Source: an uncultured Clostridia bacterium (GTDB lineage: Bacteria > Bacillota > Clostridia > Lachnospirales > Lachnospiraceae). From it: a stretch of DNA of 9,231 nt. The stretch spans positions 1-9,231 of the forward strand of contig CAMZAI010000107.1 in the NCBI GenBank assembly GCA_947304065.1. The letters are read 5' to 3'. Every line of letters begins with the position of its first letter. The stretch's first letter is position 1. The notes beneath the pieces are model-generated. The model had not been told where the DNA came from, did no database searches, and saw only the letters and a list, made by a program, of their open reading frames with translations. Both the position numbers and the translations under genes were made by a program. Below are positions 7,145-9,231 of this stretch, one piece after another.

Positions 7145-7162
7145 ATGAGCGGAGGTGTGGAT

Positions 7163-8065
7163 ATGTCACTAAGAAAATACGCCGCATTTATCAAAGTAAC
7201 CGAGCACGGATCCGTGACCGCGGCCGCCGCGGAGCTCGGGATCTCCCAGTCGGGCCTCACCCAGCTGATGAATTCGCTTGAGGACGAACTCGGGCTCACT
7301 CTCCTCATCAGGAACCGTTCGGGCGTAAAGCTCACCGAAGAAGGCGAACAGCTCCTTCCTCTGATGAAGGAAGTACTCGAAGCCGACGATAAACTGCTTT
7401 CCCTCGCCGCATCTCTTACCGGCGCAGAGGCCGAGGATCCGGGCAAGGTCCTGAAGATCGGCTCATTTACGAGCGTTGCGGTTAACTGGCTGCCCGATAT
7501 CATCCGCAGCTTCAGTCTCGAGGAGCCCGATGTAAAGATCGAACTGATCGACTGCGGTTATAACAATATCGAGAAGAGCTTTGCCGAGCATCCGATGGAT
7601 TTCGGCTTTGTAAGGCTGCCTCTCGACTTTAAGTGCAAGACCCTGCCTCTCTTCAATGACAGGCTTCTTGCCGTGCTCCCGTACGATTTCGACAAATCCA
7701 AGCTGATCTATAACGAGACGGAAAAGAGCTACACCTGCCCCACCTCGCTGTTCGTGACCGAGCCCGTCGTGAGCCTCATAGACACCGTGGACCGCGATGC
7801 AAAGACCATCTTCCGCTCCGCCGGCATCGTGCCGAACATCCGCTACCGCGTTGAGGACGATTTCGCTATGCTCGCGATGGTCGAAAAGGGCCTGGGCATC
7901 TCGATCATGCCCGAACTGATGCTGAAGAACACCAATCATAAGGTACTGATCTGCCAGCTCTATCCGCCCGCATTCCGTATGATAGGCATAGCCTTCCCGG
8001 ATTACAGCCATCTGAGCGATACCGCGACGAAGTTTGTGGAGTTTACGAAGAAATATCTGGGATAA
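7163..8065 (+). CDS. LysR-family transcriptional regulator
   Basis: The 300-residue protein has the standard LysR layout. The N-terminal winged helix-turn-helix is at about 1-60, with the recognition region GSVTAAAAELGISQSGLTQ at 16-34. A linker helix follows at about 61-88. An effector-binding domain of the type 2 periplasmic-binding fold runs from about 96 to 300 and includes the family-typical EKGLGISIMPE (241-251). The ATG at 7163 was chosen because GGAGG at 7151-7155 lies 7 nt upstream. The ATG at 7145 would put that sequence inside the coding region. It is divergent from putP across a control region with two matching dyads, so it probably regulates putP and itself. The effector is unknown; proline or a related amino acid is a guess from the neighbour. 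It ends before the strong terminator at 8144-8174. Confidence 0.93.
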   Translation: MSLRKYAAFIKVTEHGSVTAAAAELGISQSGLTQLMNSLEDELGLTLLIRNRSGVKLTEEGEQLLPLMKEVLEADDKLLSLAASLTGAEAEDPGKVLKIGSFTSVAVNWLPDIIRSFSLEEPDVKIELIDCGYNNIEKSFAEHPMDFGFVRLPLDFKCKTLPLFNDRLLAVLPYDFDKSKLIYNETEKSYTCPTSLFVTEPVVSLIDTVDRDAKTIFRSAGIVPNIRYRVEDDFAMLAMVEKGLGISIMPELMLKNTNHKVLICQLYPPAFRMIGIAFPDYSHLSDTATKFVEFTKKYLG

Positions 8066-8143
8066 TATAATTTAGATTTAATTATTTAGAAATGCCTTGT
8101 ATTTATCACGTTTTTCAAAGGGAATAACCGGAAAAAGCCAACA

Positions 8144-8174
8144 AAAAACTCCCCGGTAAAACCGGGGAGTTTTT
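8144..8174. terminator. strong bidirectional terminator (LysR gene and tRNA-Gln)
   Basis: A perfect 14-bp stem (8144-8157 with 8161-8174) including the GC core CTCCCCGGT has a 3-nt AAA loop. It ends in TTTTT on the + strand and, read the other way, in TTTTTT. It stops the LysR gene on + and the tRNA gene on -, whose 3' end is only 3 nt away. The 78 bp between the LysR stop codon and this stem are AT-rich and hold nothing else I can identify. Confidence 0.92.
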
Positions 8175-8176
8175 AG

Positions 8177-8248
8177 CAGCGCTACAAGGATTCGAACCTT
8201 GAAATGACGGAGTCAGAGTCCGTTGCCTTACCGTTTGGCGATAGCGCT
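8177..8248 (-). tRNA. tRNA-Gln, anticodon CUG
   Basis: Read on the - strand, the 72-nt gene folds as a full cloverleaf. The 7-bp acceptor stem is AGCGCTA with TAGCGCT. The D arm is GCC/GGC, the anticodon stem is ACGGA/TCCGT around the loop CTCTGAC, and the T arm is CAAGG/CCTTG around TTCGAAT. The anticodon CTG reads glutamine codon CAG, and the body resembles known bacterial tRNA-Gln genes. G follows the acceptor stem as the discriminator base. The 3' CCA is not encoded (the next bases are CTA), so it must be added enzymatically. The gene stands alone with its own promoter and terminator. Confidence 0.96.
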
Positions 8249-8267
8249 AAATCAACCAACAGACGAT

Positions 8268-8296
8268 ATTATACTCCCTTAATTTCTAAAATGCAA
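8268..8296 (-). promoter_or_regulatory. sigma-A promoter of tRNA-Gln
   Basis: On the - strand, TTGCAT (8291-8296), a 17-bp spacer and a perfect TATAAT (8268-8273) lie 20 bp upstream of the mature tRNA 5' end. This implies a short 5' leader of about 12-13 nt to be removed by RNase P. Confidence 0.8.
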
Positions 8297-8334
8297 GCAC
8301 TTTTTTATGGAATTTGCAAAGAGGTAATAAAGCC

Positions 8335-8775
8335 ATGATAAGAAAAGCTGAAATCAATGATTTATCACGCATAGCGGAGATTCTGATCTTTAACTACCGC
8401 CTGTACTTTTACCCAATATTTAAATCCGATGAGTATTACTTTGACGAGCTGCAGGTCCCGTCTCTCATGAAGGAATTTGAATCCGCCCTTGACAGCCTGT
8501 ATGTATATGACGACGGAGTGGTCAAAGGCTTTATAAAAATCGAGGGAACCTATATAGCCAGACTGTTCGTCGAGCCTGTTCTTCAGAACGGCTCCATCGG
8601 TTCCCAATTATTGGAATACGCCGTCAAAGAACACCATGCCGATCACCTCTGGGCGCTTGAAAAGAATGTCAGGGCGATACGTTTCTATGAAAGGCACGGA
8701 TTTACGGCAACCGGAGAGAAAAAGCTTGAGGACGATACAACCGAGTATCTTATTCTTTTGAGGAAGAAAGCATAA
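8335..8775 (+). CDS. GNAT-family N-acetyltransferase
   Basis: The 146-residue protein has the GCN5-related acetyltransferase fold, which transfers an acetyl group from acetyl-CoA to an amine. Motif A reads RLFVEPVLQNGSIGSQLLEYA in two parts: the strand at 76-80 and QNGSIG at 84-89, the QxxGxG loop that binds the CoA pyrophosphate. Motif B is at 111-123, with Asn111, Tyr118 and HGF at the end, where the tyrosine usually acts as general acid. The substrate cannot be told; small molecules, peptides or protein N-termini are all possible. The ATG at 8335 has AGAGG at 8320-8324, 10 nt upstream. A TTG at 8314 lies before that sequence and is rejected. It is followed after 24 bp by the ABM-like gene, so the two are probably co-transcribed. 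I saw no clear promoter upstream. Confidence 0.9.
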   Translation: MIRKAEINDLSRIAEILIFNYRLYFYPIFKSDEYYFDELQVPSLMKEFESALDSLYVYDDGVVKGFIKIEGTYIARLFVEPVLQNGSIGSQLLEYAVKEHHADHLWALEKNVRAIRFYERHGFTATGEKKLEDDTTEYLILLRKKA

Positions 8776-8799
8776 ACGCATGCCAGGGGAGAACAGATA

Positions 8800-9144
8800 A
8801 TGGAAAAAACCTTTATTGAGATGAAGCTCTTTCAGGTAAAACCTGATAAGATCGAGCAATTTGAAGCCGGGATCCGGGAAATGTCTGCAGATCAGTTAAA
8901 ATGCGAGGGCTGCATATCGCTTAAGTATTTTAAACGGTTTTACACCATAGACGGAATCGAACTTGGTGAGCCGCCGAGGGAACTGACTAAGATTGTAAAG
9001 TGTGTTAAATACTATTCATATTGGGAGTTTGACACCAAAGAGAACTATGGAAGAGCGATCAAAGTTTTCTTCGACAAATACAATAAAGAACTGCAAAAGC
9101 TGCTGATAGCACCGTTTGACATCAATTTGGGATATTCGGTGTAA
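8800..9144 (+). CDS. small ABM-like (dimeric alpha/beta-barrel) protein
   Basis: The 114-residue protein begins with a strand and helix resembling antibiotic biosynthesis monooxygenase (ABM) domains: IEMKLFQVKPDKIEQFEAGI (6-25), then the second strand around CEGCISLKYFKRF (35-47) and a strand with YYSYWEF (71-77) before a C-terminal helix. Such proteins form dimeric ferredoxin-like barrels. Some are cofactor-free oxygenases and many have no known activity. It is slightly longer than a typical single ABM domain because of an insert around GIELGEPPRELTK (52-64). AGGGGAG at 8785-8791 lies 8 nt before the ATG. It follows the GNAT gene closely, which suggests a shared transcript. The fold call is moderate and the enzymatic role is open, particularly since the likely host is an anaerobe. 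Confidence 0.6.
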   Translation: MEKTFIEMKLFQVKPDKIEQFEAGIREMSADQLKCEGCISLKYFKRFYTIDGIELGEPPRELTKIVKCVKYYSYWEFDTKENYGRAIKVFFDKYNKELQKLLIAPFDINLGYSV

Positions 9145-9178
9145 GAAGTGCGCAAAAGAAAAGGACCTCAGCCATATC

Positions 9179-9231
9179 TGTACCGACCCCCAAAAGTTAG
9201 ACCAAAAATCTAACATTTGGAGGTCGGTATT
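9179..9231 (+). mobile_element. probable left end of an IS3-family-like insertion sequence
   Basis: The sequence starts TGTACCGACCCCCAAAAG, which resembles terminal inverted repeats of IS3-family elements in Firmicutes (TG at the tip, then a GACCCCCAAAAGTTAGAC-like core). It folds into a hairpin: 9181-9201 pairs with 9209-9229 at 19 of 21 positions around a 7-nt loop. GGAGG at 9219-9223, a plausible ribosome binding site for a first transposase frame just beyond the window, is buried in the right arm. No transposase residues are visible, so the family call rests on the terminus alone. It lies 34 bp after the ABM-like gene's stop codon. A terminator is the alternative, but no T-run follows within the window. 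Confidence 0.55.

Noticed and set aside
7145..7162. Upstream ATG start for the LysR gene
   Set aside because: The strong GGAGG at 7151-7155 would be inside the coding region and there is no ribosome site ahead of 7145, where operator box B lies instead.
7463..8011. Open frame of 182 codons on the - strand opposite the LysR gene
   Set aside because: It is an antisense shadow of a clear LysR-type gene, with no ribosome binding site or family resemblance.
8314..8334. Upstream TTG start for the GNAT gene
   Set aside because: The Shine-Dalgarno sequence (8320-8324) lies downstream of this TTG and serves the ATG at 8335.
9016..9216. Open frame of 66 codons on the - strand spanning the ABM-like gene end and the insertion-sequence terminus
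   Set aside because: It overlaps a better-supported gene and a hairpin, with no ribosome site or recognisable motif.

Overview
The window looks like a chromosomal segment of a Gram-positive member of the Clostridia (Bacillota). This rests on the gene content (a GGGtGRT-family protein, a clostridial-style class A penicillin-binding protein with a Cys-rich tail, a SEC-C protein, a tRNA without encoded CCA), on strong GGAGG-type ribosome binding sites, and on several near-consensus sigma-A promoters with exactly 17-bp spacers. Genus cannot be fixed from the sequence. Most of it is ordinary housekeeping DNA; only the right end carries a likely mobile-element terminus.

Layout, left to right. (1) Positions 1-515 hold the 3' end of a probably highly expressed GGGtGRT-family protein on the + strand, closed by a strong nested hairpin terminator (566-641). 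(2) On the - strand, 657-3437 encodes a bifunctional class A penicillin-binding protein (glycosyltransferase plus transpeptidase). Its promoter faces away from that of a YigZ/IMPACT-family gene (3592-4215, +), which is followed by a SEC-C zinc-motif protein with its own promoter (4316-4816, +). (3) A bidirectional terminator (4863-4893) separates this from the - strand pair of a small conserved hypothetical protein (4903-5394) and a PutP-type sodium/proline symporter (5498-6997). (4) A 165-bp divergent control region (6998-7162) lies between putP and a LysR-type regulator (7163-8065, +). It holds two 15-bp dyads, ATAAG-N5-CTTAT, that are reverse complements of one another, plus further CTTAT half-sites. 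This makes a compact, testable regulator/transporter module. (5) A terminator shared by both strands (8144-8174) ends the LysR gene and a lone tRNA-Gln(CUG) gene on the - strand (8177-8248), which has its own promoter. (6) A GNAT acetyltransferase and a small ABM-like protein form a two-gene unit (8335-9144, +). (7) The final 53 bases look like the left end of an IS3-family-like insertion sequence whose transposase ribosome binding site lies in a terminal hairpin.

Four long reading frames have apparent upstream starts that the sequence argues against. For the penicillin-binding protein and YigZ, the upstream TTG codon lies within a promoter element. For the hypothetical protein and LysR, an upstream ATG precedes or overlaps the Shine-Dalgarno sequence of a later ATG. 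The coordinates given use the corrected starts. I found no convincing new multi-gene defence or metabolic system. The best leads are the putP/LysR operator array, the Cys-rich tail of the penicillin-binding protein, the nested palindrome at 566-641, and the structured insertion-sequence end.
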